Source: Bryobacteraceae bacterium (lineage in GTDB: Bacteria > Acidobacteriota > Terriglobia > Bryobacterales > Bryobacteraceae). Taken from it: a stretch of DNA of 37,061 nt. A program made the translations under genes and the position numbers. This document shows, one piece after another, positions 23,525 through 32,097 of this stretch. Below the pieces are notes generated by a model. The model was not told where the DNA came from. It saw only the letters and a program-made list of their open reading frames with translations, and searched no databases. The stretch lies in NCBI GenBank assembly GCA_030038565.1, contig JASHSS010000487.1, forward strand, positions 1 to 37,061, written 5' to 3'. The stretch's first letter is position 1. Each line of letters opens with the position of its first letter.

Positions 23525-25012
23525 ATGTGGCTGGGAATCGATATCGGCACCGGAGGCACGCGCGCGCTTCTGGTGGATGAGCGCGGCGCTGTCCGCGGCG
23601 GCTACACCGCCGTGCATGAAGATATCCTGATGCAGCGCCCGTTGTGGGCGGAGCAGCGTCCCGAAAACTGGTGGGATGCGGCCGTGGCGGCCATCCGCGG
23701 GGTGCTGGCCGAAACGGGCGTGCCGGGCGGCGCGGTCAAGGGCATCGGCTTGTCGGGGCAGATGCACGGGCTGGTGATCCTGGATGAGGCCCACCGCGTG
23801 ATCCGGCCGTCGCTGATCTGGTGCGACCAGCGCAGCCAGGCGCAGGTGGATGGGGTCAACCGGAAGCTCGGGCGCGAGAAGATCCTCAGCTACATCGCCA
23901 ACCCGGTGCTTACGGGATTTACCCTGCCCAAACTGCTGTGGGTGCGCGACAACGAGCCGCGGAACTTCGAGCGGGTGCGCAAAATGCTGCTGCCCAAGGA
24001 CTATGTGCGCTTCATGCTGACCGGCGAATTCGCCAGCGAGGTTTCCGACGCCTCGGGCACGGCGGTGTTCGACGTGGTCAAGCGGCGCTGGTCCTACGAG
24101 ATGATGGACGGCCTCGGCCTCGATCGCGAAATCCTGCCGCGCTGCTACGAATCGAGCGAGGTGACCGGCGCCATCACCCGCGAAGTGGCTGGGATCACCG
24201 GACTGGCGGCGGGCACGCCGGTGGTGGGCGGCGGCGGCGACCAGGCGTCCAGCGCGGTGGGCAATGGAATCGTGGAAGAGGGCATCGTCTCTTGCACCCT
24301 GGGCACCTCCGGAGTGGTTTTCGCGCACATGGAACAGGTGGCCTACGACCCCGCGGGGCGCGTCCACACCTTCTGCCACGCGGTGCGGGACAAGTGGCAC
24401 GTGATGGGAGTGACGCAGGGGGCGGGCCTGAGCCTGCAATGGTTCCGCAATCGCCTGGCGCCCGGCGTGGAGTACGACGCGCTGATGGCGGAAGCGGCCC
24501 AATCGCCGGCCGGCGCGCAGGGCCTCTTCTGGCTGCCCTACCTGATGGGCGAGCGCACCCCGCACCTGGACGCCGCGGCGCGCGGCGGATGGATCGGGCT
24601 GACGGCCAGCCACACCCGAGCCGACCTGATCCGGTCGCTCATCGAGGGGGTCTGCTACAGCCAGCGGGATTGCCTGGAAATCATCGAGTCTCTGGGGGTG
24701 ACCGTGAGTTCGGTGAGGGCATCCGGTGGAGGAGCGCGGAGCGCCTTTTGGCGCGGATTGCTGGCGAGCATTCTGGACAAGCGCGTGGTCACGCTCGAAA
24801 CGCAGGAGGGTTCCGCTTACGGCGCGGCGCTGCTGGCGCTGGCGGGGACGGGGGCCTACGGTGGAGTTCCCGAAGTGTGCCGCGCGGCGATTCGCGAAAC
24901 CGAGTCGGTCGAACCGGGCGATGCGGCGGGGTTTTACGGCAAAGCGCACGGGATTTACCAGGCGCTCTATCCGGCGCTGCGGCCGATTTACGCGCGGATT
25001 GGCGGCATGTGA
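23525..25012 (+). CDS. xylB: Xylulokinase
   Basis: This 495-residue FGGY-family kinase phosphorylates D-xylulose to xylulose 5-phosphate for the pentose phosphate pathway. Typical xylulokinase features are LGIDIGTGGTRALLVDE (ATP site), GLSGQMHGLVILDE, SLIWCDQRS, LPKDYVRFMLTGE, SDASGTAVFDV, GGGGDQASSAVGNG and the C-terminal ASGGGARSAFWRGLLASIL. Length is normal. ATG 23525 has AGGAG at good spacing. The xylose isomerase gene starts 63 bases after its stop, making a xylB-xylA pair. Confidence 0.93.
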   Translation: MWLGIDIGTGGTRALLVDERGAVRGGYTAVHEDILMQRPLWAEQRPENWWDAAVAAIRGVLAETGVPGGAVKGIGLSGQMHGLVILDEAHRVIRPSLIWCDQRSQAQVDGVNRKLGREKILSYIANPVLTGFTLPKLLWVRDNEPRNFERVRKMLLPKDYVRFMLTGEFASEVSDASGTAVFDVVKRRWSYEMMDGLGLDREILPRCYESSEVTGAITREVAGITGLAAGTPVVGGGGDQASSAVGNGIVEEGIVSCTLGTSGVVFAHMEQVAYDPAGRVHTFCHAVRDKWHVMGVTQGAGLSLQWFRNRLAPGVEYDALMAEAAQSPAGAQGLFWLPYLMGERTPHLDAAARGGWIGLTASHTRADLIRSLIEGVCYSQRDCLEIIESLGVTVSSVRASGGGARSAFWRGLLASILDKRVVTLETQEGSAYGAALLALAGTGAYGGVPEVCRAAIRETESVEPGDAAGFYGKAHGIYQALYPALRPIYARIGGM

Positions 25013-25031
25013 GCGCGCCGTGGCGCACGGG

Positions 25032-25049
25032 TGTAAACTGACGTAAACT
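25032..25049 (+). promoter_or_regulatory. Duplicated -10-like/operator element upstream of xylA
   Basis: GTAAACT occurs at 25032-25038 and again at 25043-25049, an 11-base period (one helical turn) apart, in the 63-base gap between xylB and xylA. Either copy contains TAAACT, usable as a -10 box for a promoter dedicated to xylA. Alternatively the pair is a regulator site. Confidence 0.35.
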
Positions 25050-25075
25050 AACACTTAATTCTGGAGTCGAACTAT

Positions 25076-26323
25076 ATGTCTATTCCCGAGAATCAGCAGC
25101 AGGCGCTGGTCGCGCGGCTCACCCAGGCGTGCGGTGGATCGTACAGTCCCGAAACCCGGCGCAAGTTTTACATCTCCGGTCCGCAGTGGGCCGCGGCGTA
25201 CCAGGGGCAGGCGTTATTCCATGCGCCCACGCGCGAGCCGGTGGGGTTCGAAGATGTCATCCGCCATTATGGCGAGTTAGGCATCGGCCACTGGACCACT
25301 CACGATACCGATGTGATTCCCACCGAAGCGCTGGGGCGGGACCAGCAGGCGGAGATCGTGGGGCGGATCGGCAAGGCGCTGGCGGAGAATGGCGTGCGCT
25401 GCTCCATGGTCACCACCGAGACGTTTTACCACGCGGTTTGGGCGGCCAGCCCGGCGGCGGAATCGCCCGAGGTGCGCGAGTACGCCAAGTTCCGGGTGAA
25501 GAACACGGTGGATATCGGCCACGAACTGGGCGCCGGTTTCGCGGTATATTGGCCGGGATCGCTGGGTTACTACGTGCAGGGGGCGATCGAGGAGACCGAA
25601 ACGCTCGGCTGGTACGCGGAAGCCCTGAATGCGGCGTGCGATCACGACAGGACAGTGGCTGCCGCCAAAGGCCGCGCCACCCTGAAACACTGCCTGGAGG
25701 CCAAACCGTTCGAGCCGCAGGCGGAGATCCTGCTGCCCACCAGCGACGCCATGCTGTCGTTCATCGCTTCGGGGCTGTTGACGCACCCGGAGATGGTGGG
25801 GCTGAATCCGGAGTATCTGCACGAGCTGATGTGGGGCGCGGCGCCGCGAGCGGCCTTGGCGCGCGCGCTGGTGGCGGGCAAGCTCTTCCACTTCGACATC
25901 AACGACGGCTACCGGCTGAAGCACGACGTAGATATCGCGGTGGGGCTGGTCAACCCGCTGGATTGGCTCAATGTCCTGGTGCTGCTGCGCAGCCACGGCT
26001 ACAACGGTCCCTTCAACCTGGATTACAAACCGCCCCGCACGACCAGCAATTTCGGAGTCTTCGCGGTGAGCTTCCCAACCGCCGTGGACCGCTTCATCAC
26101 GCTGTGGGAGATGGCCGGAGAGGTCCAGGACGATCCCATCGTCAAAGAGGCGACCGCGGCATTGAAGGCCGGCGGCACCGTGGCCGCGGGGGCCGACCCT
26201 CGCGACGCGGCAGCCATCACGCGCGCCAATCGCGAGTTGCTGACGCTGCACGAGCTGATCGCCCACCGGCTGGTGCAGATCCTGCTGGGCGTGCATCGCG
26301 GGCGAACCTACTCGATCGGATAG
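25076..26323 (+). CDS. xylA: Xylose isomerase
   Basis: This 415-residue TIM-barrel enzyme interconverts D-xylose and D-xylulose with two divalent metals. The catalytic His and Asp are in HWTTHDTDVIP. The first Glu/Lys metal segment is EAKPFEPQ. The next metal ligands lie in GLNPEYLHELMWG and KLFHFDINDGYRLKHDVD, and the last in FNLDYKPP. ATG 25076 has GGAG about nine bases upstream. It follows xylB, whose product uses the xylulose made. It ends 45 bases before the convergent AAA ATPase gene. Confidence 0.92.
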   Translation: MSIPENQQQALVARLTQACGGSYSPETRRKFYISGPQWAAAYQGQALFHAPTREPVGFEDVIRHYGELGIGHWTTHDTDVIPTEALGRDQQAEIVGRIGKALAENGVRCSMVTTETFYHAVWAASPAAESPEVREYAKFRVKNTVDIGHELGAGFAVYWPGSLGYYVQGAIEETETLGWYAEALNAACDHDRTVAAAKGRATLKHCLEAKPFEPQAEILLPTSDAMLSFIASGLLTHPEMVGLNPEYLHELMWGAAPRAALARALVAGKLFHFDINDGYRLKHDVDIAVGLVNPLDWLNVLVLLRSHGYNGPFNLDYKPPRTTSNFGVFAVSFPTAVDRFITLWEMAGEVQDDPIVKEATAALKAGGTVAAGADPRDAAAITRANRELLTLHELIAHRLVQILLGVHRGRTYSIG

Positions 26324-26368
26324 CGGATTTCCGCGGAACCGGCCGCGGGTTCGCGGCACGCGGCGGCG

Positions 26369-28126
26369 TCAGGCGATGCGCTCCATAACCTCGGGCGCGG
26401 CGGCGGCCGTATCGGGAAGGCCCATGGCGGCACTCAGGCAGGCGGCGAAGCGATCCACATCCGCCTGGCGGGCTCCGGAAGGCGCCAGTTCGTTGGCCAG
26501 CGCGCGCGGGCCGGCCGACAGCTTGGGCCAACTGGCGGTTTTGGATGCCACAAACAGCGTCAGGTCGCGGCTCTGCTGCGCGGGCGCCAGGCTGAGCCAT
26601 TCGTTGAAGGCGCGGGCGTGCAGACGCGCCAGAACGCGCTGCGTTTCCGGCTCGCCGTAATTCTGCGTGCTTTGCCCATCCTGGTATTTGCCGCTGACCC
26701 GGTCGCGGTGCGAGGCCGCGAACACCAGCCCGCCAAACACGGTGGTGATGAGGGTGAGGCGATCCTCCCAGTAATCCGCGCACGATTGCACGGCCGCCGG
26801 CGCCAGCACCGTCTCGCTGACGGGGGCGTCCTCCTGTTCCTGCACGAAGCAGTTCTCGAAGGCGCGGTCGAGGATCTGGTCGTTGAGGGTTAAGGACAAT
26901 TTTTCGAAGTGCATCAGGTCTAGCGCGTGGGTCAGTACATCGCGCGGATGGCAGCGCCGGAAGACCTTGGCGCTCCGCCGGTAGTGGCGTTCGATGAACC
27001 GGCCGATCATCTCCCGCGAGCAGGCCAGGCCGCGCGATGCGCAGAAGCTCTCGAAGATGCGCACGAACTCGTTCTCGGCCGGGCCGCGCAGCAGGATCTT
27101 GTATTGGATGCGGCGCAGGAAGGCTTCATCGCCCAGGTCGTTGGGGTTCAAGTTGGTGGAGAACACCACGAAGGTTTCGAATGGGACGCTCATCTTCCCG
27201 CCGGTCAGGAAGCTGAGGTAATCGATGCGCCGTTCCATAGGCACGATCCAGCGGTTGAGGACCTCGGCCGGAGTGGCGCGCTGGCGGCCGAAATCGTCGA
27301 TCAGGTAGGTGCCGTTGTTGGCCTTCAACTGGAACGGCGCCTCGTACACTTTGGAGGTACGGTTGTAACGCATATCCAGCATGTCGAGCGAAAGCTCGCC
27401 GCCGGTGACGATGAAGGGCCGGCGGCACTTGATCCAGCGGCCGTCGAAACCGGAACGCTCGACCGCCACGCTGATGGAAGTGGAGCGCTCCTCTTCAATG
27501 GGGGCATGGTAGATGGGGTCGAAGACCTGGACGATATTGCCCTGGCACTCCAGCGCGTACGGTACAAAGACGGGGGCCGTTTCCAGGTTGTTGAGCGACT
27601 CGACCAGAAAGGTCTTACCGTCGCCGGGCTTGCCGTAAAGCAGCAGCGAATTAGACGCGCTCACCGCCGGGCCGACCTGGGCCAGAACGCGCTCGGTGAG
27701 GACCATCCCGCGGAAGGCTTTGGCCAGCCCCTCTTTGCTGACCCACCCCTCGCGAGGCTTCTGGCGGCGCACCATGTCGTTGTATTGCTCCAGCGGCACG
27801 GGGGCCGGACCGGCATACTGGTTGACTTCCAGATACTCGCGGGCACGTTCGCGGCCGGCTTCGGTGAGCGCCAGAAGAGCACCCACGCCGCCCATCCCAA
27901 TGGACCGCTTGATCTGCACGTGATGGCGGAACTTGAGCGCCTCCACCAATTCGTGGATCACGCTGAAGCGCAGGCCGATGGCGGCGGAAAGATCCCCGCC
28001 ATAGATCTCGCCGCGGAAGTAGAGGATCTTGACGAGGAGTTGCTCGACAAGCGAATCGGGCAAGCCAGTTTCTTCGAGTGCCGCCGGCTCCTGCGGAACT
28101 GGTAGTCCTGTTTCCACCGTACCCAC
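26369..28126 (-). CDS. Winged-helix/AAA ATPase of unknown role
   Basis: This 585-residue protein has an N-terminal region (about 25-100) that looks like a winged-helix domain. A P-loop ATPase core follows: Walker A GKPGDGKT at 165-172, LIDDFGRQ as Walker B, a sensor-like VFSTNLNP, and an arginine-rich FLRRIQYKI. The last 130 residues are less conserved-looking and helical. Dynein/MoxR-like ATPases with this shape occur in Acidobacteriota and cyanobacteria, but I know no established function; a chaperone-like or DNA/pilus-associated role would be speculation. The start is GTG 28126 with a weak ribosome-binding site; an in-frame GTG nine bases further in is possible. It stands alone, divergent from the ACIII operon across a repeat-filled gap. 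Confidence 0.78.
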   Translation of the reverse strand: MGTVETGLPVPQEPAALEETGLPDSLVEQLLVKILYFRGEIYGGDLSAAIGLRFSVIHELVEALKFRHHVQIKRSIGMGGVGALLALTEAGRERAREYLEVNQYAGPAPVPLEQYNDMVRRQKPREGWVSKEGLAKAFRGMVLTERVLAQVGPAVSASNSLLLYGKPGDGKTFLVESLNNLETAPVFVPYALECQGNIVQVFDPIYHAPIEEERSTSISVAVERSGFDGRWIKCRRPFIVTGGELSLDMLDMRYNRTSKVYEAPFQLKANNGTYLIDDFGRQRATPAEVLNRWIVPMERRIDYLSFLTGGKMSVPFETFVVFSTNLNPNDLGDEAFLRRIQYKILLRGPAENEFVRIFESFCASRGLACSREMIGRFIERHYRRSAKVFRRCHPRDVLTHALDLMHFEKLSLTLNDQILDRAFENCFVQEQEDAPVSETVLAPAAVQSCADYWEDRLTLITTVFGGLVFAASHRDRVSGKYQDGQSTQNYGEPETQRVLARLHARAFNEWLSLAPAQQSRDLTLFVASKTASWPKLSAGPRALANELAPSGARQADVDRFAACLSAAMGLPDTAAAAPEVMERIA

Positions 28127-28267
28127 GCGTCCAGCTTACAAAGGGCAACCCACCCTCCGATAGTTACCTTTGGATGACTCACCGGCAGGTTACCAGGCCA
28201 TATCCGTACTATCGAAGGACAGTAATTGCCGTTAATAGCTGCGGGCTGCGCGGCGCGTGAGCGCAGA

Positions 28268-28526
28268 GGCACGGATACTAGGCGCGAGGCGAGGGGCGGG
28301 ACGCGCGGAGCGGCGGGAGCGTGGGGGCACGGGACACGAGGCGCGAGGCGAGGGGCGAGGGACGGGACGCGCGGAGCGGCGGGGTGCGGGGGCACGGATA
28401 TTAGTCGCGAGGCGCGAGGCGAGGGGCGGGCTGCGCGGAGCGGCGGGGTGCGGGGGCACGGATAGTAGGCGCGAGGCGAGGGGCGTGAGGCGTGAGGCGG
28501 GACCCGCGGAGCGGTAGGAGCGCGGA
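28268..28526. repeat. Four G/purine-rich tandem repeats of 58-72 bases
   Basis: Units begin with GGCACGG at 28268, 28326, 28391 and 28455 (lengths 58, 65, 64, 72). A partial unit precedes them (28246-28267) and a diverged one follows from 28527. Each unit contains a GCGAGGCGAGGGGCG-type core and a CGCGGAGCGG segment. The plus strand is strongly G- and purine-biased, so G-quadruplex or R-loop formation is conceivable. Unit lengths differ by small insertions of GAGGCGT-like motifs, as expected from replication slippage. Confidence 0.8.
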
Positions 28527-28594
28527 GGCGCGAGACGTCAGGCGTGACGAGGACGCCGGGACGCCGGCCAGCATCCCTCCCGTTTGGCCGCGCC

Positions 28595-28600
28595 TATGAT
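28595..28600 (+). promoter_or_regulatory. Candidate -10 box of the ACIII-like operon
   Basis: TATGAT followed by AGACTG resembles the sigma-factor gene promoter at 7360. It would start transcription near 28607, giving a leader of about 20 bases to GTG 28630 or 75 bases to TTG 28684. Confidence 0.45.
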
Positions 28601-28629
28601 AGACTGAACCTCCCGCCGGCTTTACATCC

Positions 28630-29154
28630 GTGAACTCCGTGAACGAGTGGGCCGGACAGCGGGTTTCGATTCGGGGGAATTCGTTGCGAAGCGCACCATG
28701 GATTGTGTGCCTGATGGTCGCCAGGGCGGCGGCGGCGCCATCGGTCCAGCCGATCGCATACTCCCACAAGCAGCATCTGGCGCTGGGCCTGGAGTGCCTC
28801 GACTGCCATAGCTCGGCCGATACCAGCGCGGCGGCTACGCTGCCGTCGGTGCGCAAATGCATGCTGTGTCACGCCAAGGTGGCCGCCTCGAATCCGGAGA
28901 TCCGGAAGCTGGCTGCGTTTGCGGCGAATCATCGCGAAATCCCATGGCAGCGCGTTTACGGCTTTCCGCCGGAAGCCCTGGTGAAGTTCCCGCATGCTCC
29001 GCACGTCCGCGCCAGTATCGCCTGCGACAGGTGCCACGGCGACATGACCAAAGCCACCACCGCCGAACTCCAGGTGAAGCACACCATGGGCACGTGCCTG
29101 GGCTGCCACCGGCAATACAAGGCCACCGAGGATTGCGCCGCATGCCACTACTGA
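28630..29154 (+). CDS. actA: ActA-like pentaheme cytochrome c of alternative complex III
   Basis: This 174-residue exported cytochrome has five CxxCH heme sites, at residues 56-60, 77-81, 132-136, 156-160 and 169-173, matching the pentaheme ActA of alternative complex III. Extra histidines (YSHKQH, KFPHAPH, KHTMG) are spaced like distal heme ligands. The frame opens at GTG 28630, but TTG 28684 has a better ribosome-binding site (GGGGGA, five bases away) and gives a cleaner signal peptide (RSAPWIVCLMVARAAAAP). I keep the longer form but consider TTG at least as likely. It leads an operon followed by Mo-oxidoreductase-like, ferredoxin-like, NrfD-like, DUF3341 and monoheme cytochrome subunits. 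Related Qrc complexes also have a multiheme first subunit. Confidence 0.87.
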   Translation: MNSVNEWAGQRVSIRGNSLRSAPWIVCLMVARAAAAPSVQPIAYSHKQHLALGLECLDCHSSADTSAAATLPSVRKCMLCHAKVAASNPEIRKLAAFAANHREIPWQRVYGFPPEALVKFPHAPHVRASIACDRCHGDMTKATTAELQVKHTMGTCLGCHRQYKATEDCAACHY

Positions 29155-29186
29155 ACGAACGGCGCCAGGCCGGGGAATCCTGACCT

Positions 29187-31394
29187 ATGGATCGCCGTGA
29201 CTTTTTCAAGATCGTTTCCACGGCCTCGGCGGGCGCGCTGGCCGGCTGCGGCAACCACACCGGCAAAGTGATTCCGCTGCTCGTACCGGAACACGAAATC
29301 GTCCCCGGCGAGGAACAGTGGCATCCCGCCGCCTGCACCGAATGCGCGGCGGGGTGCGGCACCCTGGTCCGGGTGATGGAGGGCATCCGGACGATCGAAC
29401 GGGGCGGCGAAACGGTCCGCCAACGCGTCGCCGCCATCAAGAAGATCGAAGGGAATCCGCTGGACCCCATCTCGGGCGGCAGGCTCTGCGCGCGCGGCCA
29501 GGCTTCCGTCCAGTCGCTCTACCACCCCGACCGCCTGCGCGGACCGATGCGACGTTCCGGCGAACGCGGCCAGGCACGGTTCGCGGCGGTCTCCTGGGAG
29601 GAAGCCCTGGGCCAGGCGGCGGACGAGATCGCGAGACAGTGCGGCGCCGATCCCCTGGGCATCGTTTTCGTCGCCGGCCCCGAGCCGGGCACGCGGTCTC
29701 TCGCTATTCAGCGCTTCACCGCGGCACTCGGCGCGCCCGCCCCGGTGGTTTGCTCCATCGCCGATCACGCCGTGGAGCGGCGAGCCGCGGATATGGTGTT
29801 CGGCTGGAAGGGTCTGCCGGTTTACGATCTTGCCCGCGCGCACTGCACTCTGAGCGTGGGCGCGGATTTCCTGGGAGGCTGGGCCTCGCCGGTCTACTAT
29901 GCGCGTCAATTCGGCGCGTTCCGCCAGGGCCGCAGTAACGTCCGCGGCAGGCTCATCCACGCCGAGTCGCGCCTGTCCCTTACGGCGGCCGCCGCCGACC
30001 GCTGGCTGCCTCTCTCTCCCGGCTCGGAGGTGCAATTTCTGGCCGCCATCGGCCACCTGTTGCTGGATGCCCGGCTGGCGCGGAATACGGACGCGCTTCC
30101 GAAGCAGGTGGCCGCGGCGTTTCAATCGGCCGACCCCGGCGCACTGTTGGCCTCGTGCGGCCTGGCGGAAAAACGCGTTCGCGAACTCGTCCGGGAATTG
30201 GGCGAATCGGAAGCGCCCCTGGTGCTCGCCGGCGCGTCCCTGGTCCACACCAACTCGCTGGACGCCGTGGCCGCGTCTCACTACATCAACCTGATGCTGG
30301 GCAATGTGGGAGAGCCGGGCGGCGTGCTGGCTCCGGCCTCCGCCGCGGCCCCGGGCCGCCGGCCGCATGATTCGCTCCCTGACGGGTTGCCCGGTCAGCA
30401 ACCGGCCCCCAATCGCGCCGCGGCCGAAGGGCTGGCTGGCGCGCAGGTAGTGCTCATCGATAGTGCGAACCCGGTCTACACCATGCCCCGCTCCGCCGGG
30501 GTGAGGGACGCCCTGGCGCGCGCCAAACTGGTGATCGCTTTGGGGAGTTTTACCGACGATTCCGCCGCATGGGCCGACCTCCTGCTGCCCGATCATCACC
30601 CGCTGGAATCCGCGATGGCGGTCGTTCCGGCGGTCTCGCGGCAGCTTGCCGCCGTGGTTTCCACGCCGTTCGTCGAGCCGCTGTACGACACGCGCGCCGT
30701 CGAGAGCACACTCGCCGACCTGGCACGCAGAATCGGCGTCGAGTACTCGCCCGTGACACCCAGGGACATCGTCGAGCCCCTGCTCGCCCAGCCTTCGGCC
30801 GCCGGCGGGGCGACCTATGACGATGTGGCGCGGCAAGGCGGCATCTGGCTGGACGCGCCGCCCGCGGAACCGCGGCTCGCCGGCGTAGCACTCGAACTCG
30901 CCTCCGCCCGGTTCGAAGGCGACCCGGCCCAATACCCCTTCCTTTTCCAGCCTTACCTATCGCTCGAATTCCACGATGGCCGCGGGGCGAATCTCCCGTG
31001 GCTCCAGGAGCTGCCAGACCCGGCTTCGAGTTCCATCTGGGGCCTGCCGGTCGAGATCGATCCCCAGACCGCGGCGAAATTGCGAGTCGCCAACGGCGAC
31101 ATGGTGCGAGTCGAGTCTCCGCACGGATCGCTCGAAGCGCCCGCCTATGTCCATCCGGGCGCCGTTCCCGGCGTCGCCAGCATGGCCATCGGCGATGGGC
31201 ATGAGCATTATTCCCGCTACGCTTCCGGCCGGGGCGCCAACCCGCTGGCGATTCTGGCGCCGGTTTGGGAGAAGTCCACCGGCGCCCTGGCGCTGGGCGC
31301 AACGCGGGTTCGCCTGGCGCGCGCCGGAGGCAGCCGCGGCTGGATTCAGTTTGCCGCGCCCGACCGCGAAGAAAGGCCGTTTGGCCGGAGATAA
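29187..31394 (+). CDS. actB1: ActB1: molybdopterin-oxidoreductase-like subunit of ACIII-like complex
   Basis: This 735-residue protein matches the N-terminal domain of ActB, related to molybdopterin oxidoreductases. It starts with a twin-arginine signal (DRRDFFKIV) and a lipobox-like LAGC with Cys21, so export by Tat and lipid anchoring are plausible. KIEGNPLDP and ASVQSLYHPDRLRGP are standard family segments. Unlike typical ActB, it keeps C50-x2-C53-x3-C57 and C101 (ACTECAAGCG, LCARGQ), the pattern binding the FS0 [4Fe-4S] cluster in true molybdoenzymes. In most ACIII systems ActB is one fused chain; here the ferredoxin part is a separate gene four bases downstream. Whether it binds a molybdopterin cannot be told; known ActB proteins do not. 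Confidence 0.85.
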   Translation: MDRRDFFKIVSTASAGALAGCGNHTGKVIPLLVPEHEIVPGEEQWHPAACTECAAGCGTLVRVMEGIRTIERGGETVRQRVAAIKKIEGNPLDPISGGRLCARGQASVQSLYHPDRLRGPMRRSGERGQARFAAVSWEEALGQAADEIARQCGADPLGIVFVAGPEPGTRSLAIQRFTAALGAPAPVVCSIADHAVERRAADMVFGWKGLPVYDLARAHCTLSVGADFLGGWASPVYYARQFGAFRQGRSNVRGRLIHAESRLSLTAAAADRWLPLSPGSEVQFLAAIGHLLLDARLARNTDALPKQVAAAFQSADPGALLASCGLAEKRVRELVRELGESEAPLVLAGASLVHTNSLDAVAASHYINLMLGNVGEPGGVLAPASAAAPGRRPHDSLPDGLPGQQPAPNRAAAEGLAGAQVVLIDSANPVYTMPRSAGVRDALARAKLVIALGSFTDDSAAWADLLLPDHHPLESAMAVVPAVSRQLAAVVSTPFVEPLYDTRAVESTLADLARRIGVEYSPVTPRDIVEPLLAQPSAAGGATYDDVARQGGIWLDAPPAEPRLAGVALELASARFEGDPAQYPFLFQPYLSLEFHDGRGANLPWLQELPDPASSSIWGLPVEIDPQTAAKLRVANGDMVRVESPHGSLEAPAYVHPGAVPGVASMAIGDGHEHYSRYASGRGANPLAILAPVWEKSTGALALGATRVRLARAGGSRGWIQFAAPDREERPFGRR

Positions 31395-31398
31395 GCCG

Positions 31399-32094
31399 AT
31401 GACGCATACGCAACACCGTTGGGGAATGGCCATCGATCTGGACCGCTGCACGGGCTGCGCGGCCTGCGTGGTGGCGTGCCACGCCGAAAACAATCTGCCC
31501 GTTTCGACCCCGGAACTGGCCGCCGAAGGCCGCACCGCCCACTGGATCCGCATCGACCGCTACTACCAAGGCGAGTTCCCGGACGTGAAGGTCAAATACA
31601 TGCCCGTGCTGTGCCAGCAGTGCGACGAGGCGCCCTGCGAGCCGGTATGCCCGGTCTACGCCACCTATCACAACCCGGAGGGACTCAATGTACAGGTCTA
31701 CAACCGCTGCGTGGGCACCTTCTATTGCGCCAACAACTGCCCGTACACGGTGCGCTACTTCAACTGGTTCGCTCCCCAGTGGCCCGAGCCGCTTCCTTTG
31801 CAGCACAACCCGGATGTAGCCATCCGTCCCGGCGGCGTCATGGAGAAATGCACGTTCTGCATCCAACGAATCAAGCGCAGCAAAGAGGACGCGGCCCAGG
31901 AAGGCCGGCCGCTCGCCGATGGGGAGGTTCGCCCGGCATGTGTGCAGTCCTGCCCCGCCGAGGCCATGGTCTTCGGCGATCTCAACGACCCCGAGAGCAA
32001 AGTATCGCGTCTCGCCGGAAACGGCCGCGCCACGAAACTGCTGGAGGAACTGGGGACGAAGCCCAAGGTCTTCTATTTGCACAAGGCGACGTAA
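31399..32094 (+). CDS. actB2: ActB2: ferredoxin-like four-cluster subunit
   Basis: This 231-residue protein corresponds to the iron-sulfur domain of ActB and to PsrB/QrcC-type electron-transfer subunits. It carries four cysteine sets: CTGCAACVVAC; CQQCDEAPCEPVC; RCVGTFYCANNC; and CTFC with ACVQSC. In the third set the second cysteine of the usual CxxC is replaced (CVGTFYC), which in this family fits a [3Fe-4S] cluster in place of a [4Fe-4S] one, as reported for ACIII. It passes electrons from the NrfD-like quinol site towards the hemes. The long open frame starts upstream in actB1; ATG 31399, four bases after the actB1 stop, is the real start. Confidence 0.9.
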   Translation: MTHTQHRWGMAIDLDRCTGCAACVVACHAENNLPVSTPELAAEGRTAHWIRIDRYYQGEFPDVKVKYMPVLCQQCDEAPCEPVCPVYATYHNPEGLNVQVYNRCVGTFYCANNCPYTVRYFNWFAPQWPEPLPLQHNPDVAIRPGGVMEKCTFCIQRIKRSKEDAAQEGRPLADGEVRPACVQSCPAEAMVFGDLNDPESKVSRLAGNGRATKLLEELGTKPKVFYLHKAT

Positions 32095-32097
32095 GCC

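Larger units (their letters stand above)
28127..28629. other. Divergent intergenic region with tandem repeats
   Basis: This 503-base gap between the AAA ATPase gene (minus) and actA (plus) has AT-richer sequence at 28140-28235, likely the ATPase promoter side. The purine-rich repeat block spans about 28246-28526. A TATGAT -10 box at 28595-28600 precedes actA. No gene is supported here; open frames within the repeats only reflect the repeated sequence. Confidence 0.6.

Noticed and set aside
28226-28517. Short Arg/Gly-rich open frames inside the tandem repeats
   Set aside because: They only translate the repeated DNA, exist in several frames and both strands, and lack ribosome-binding sites.
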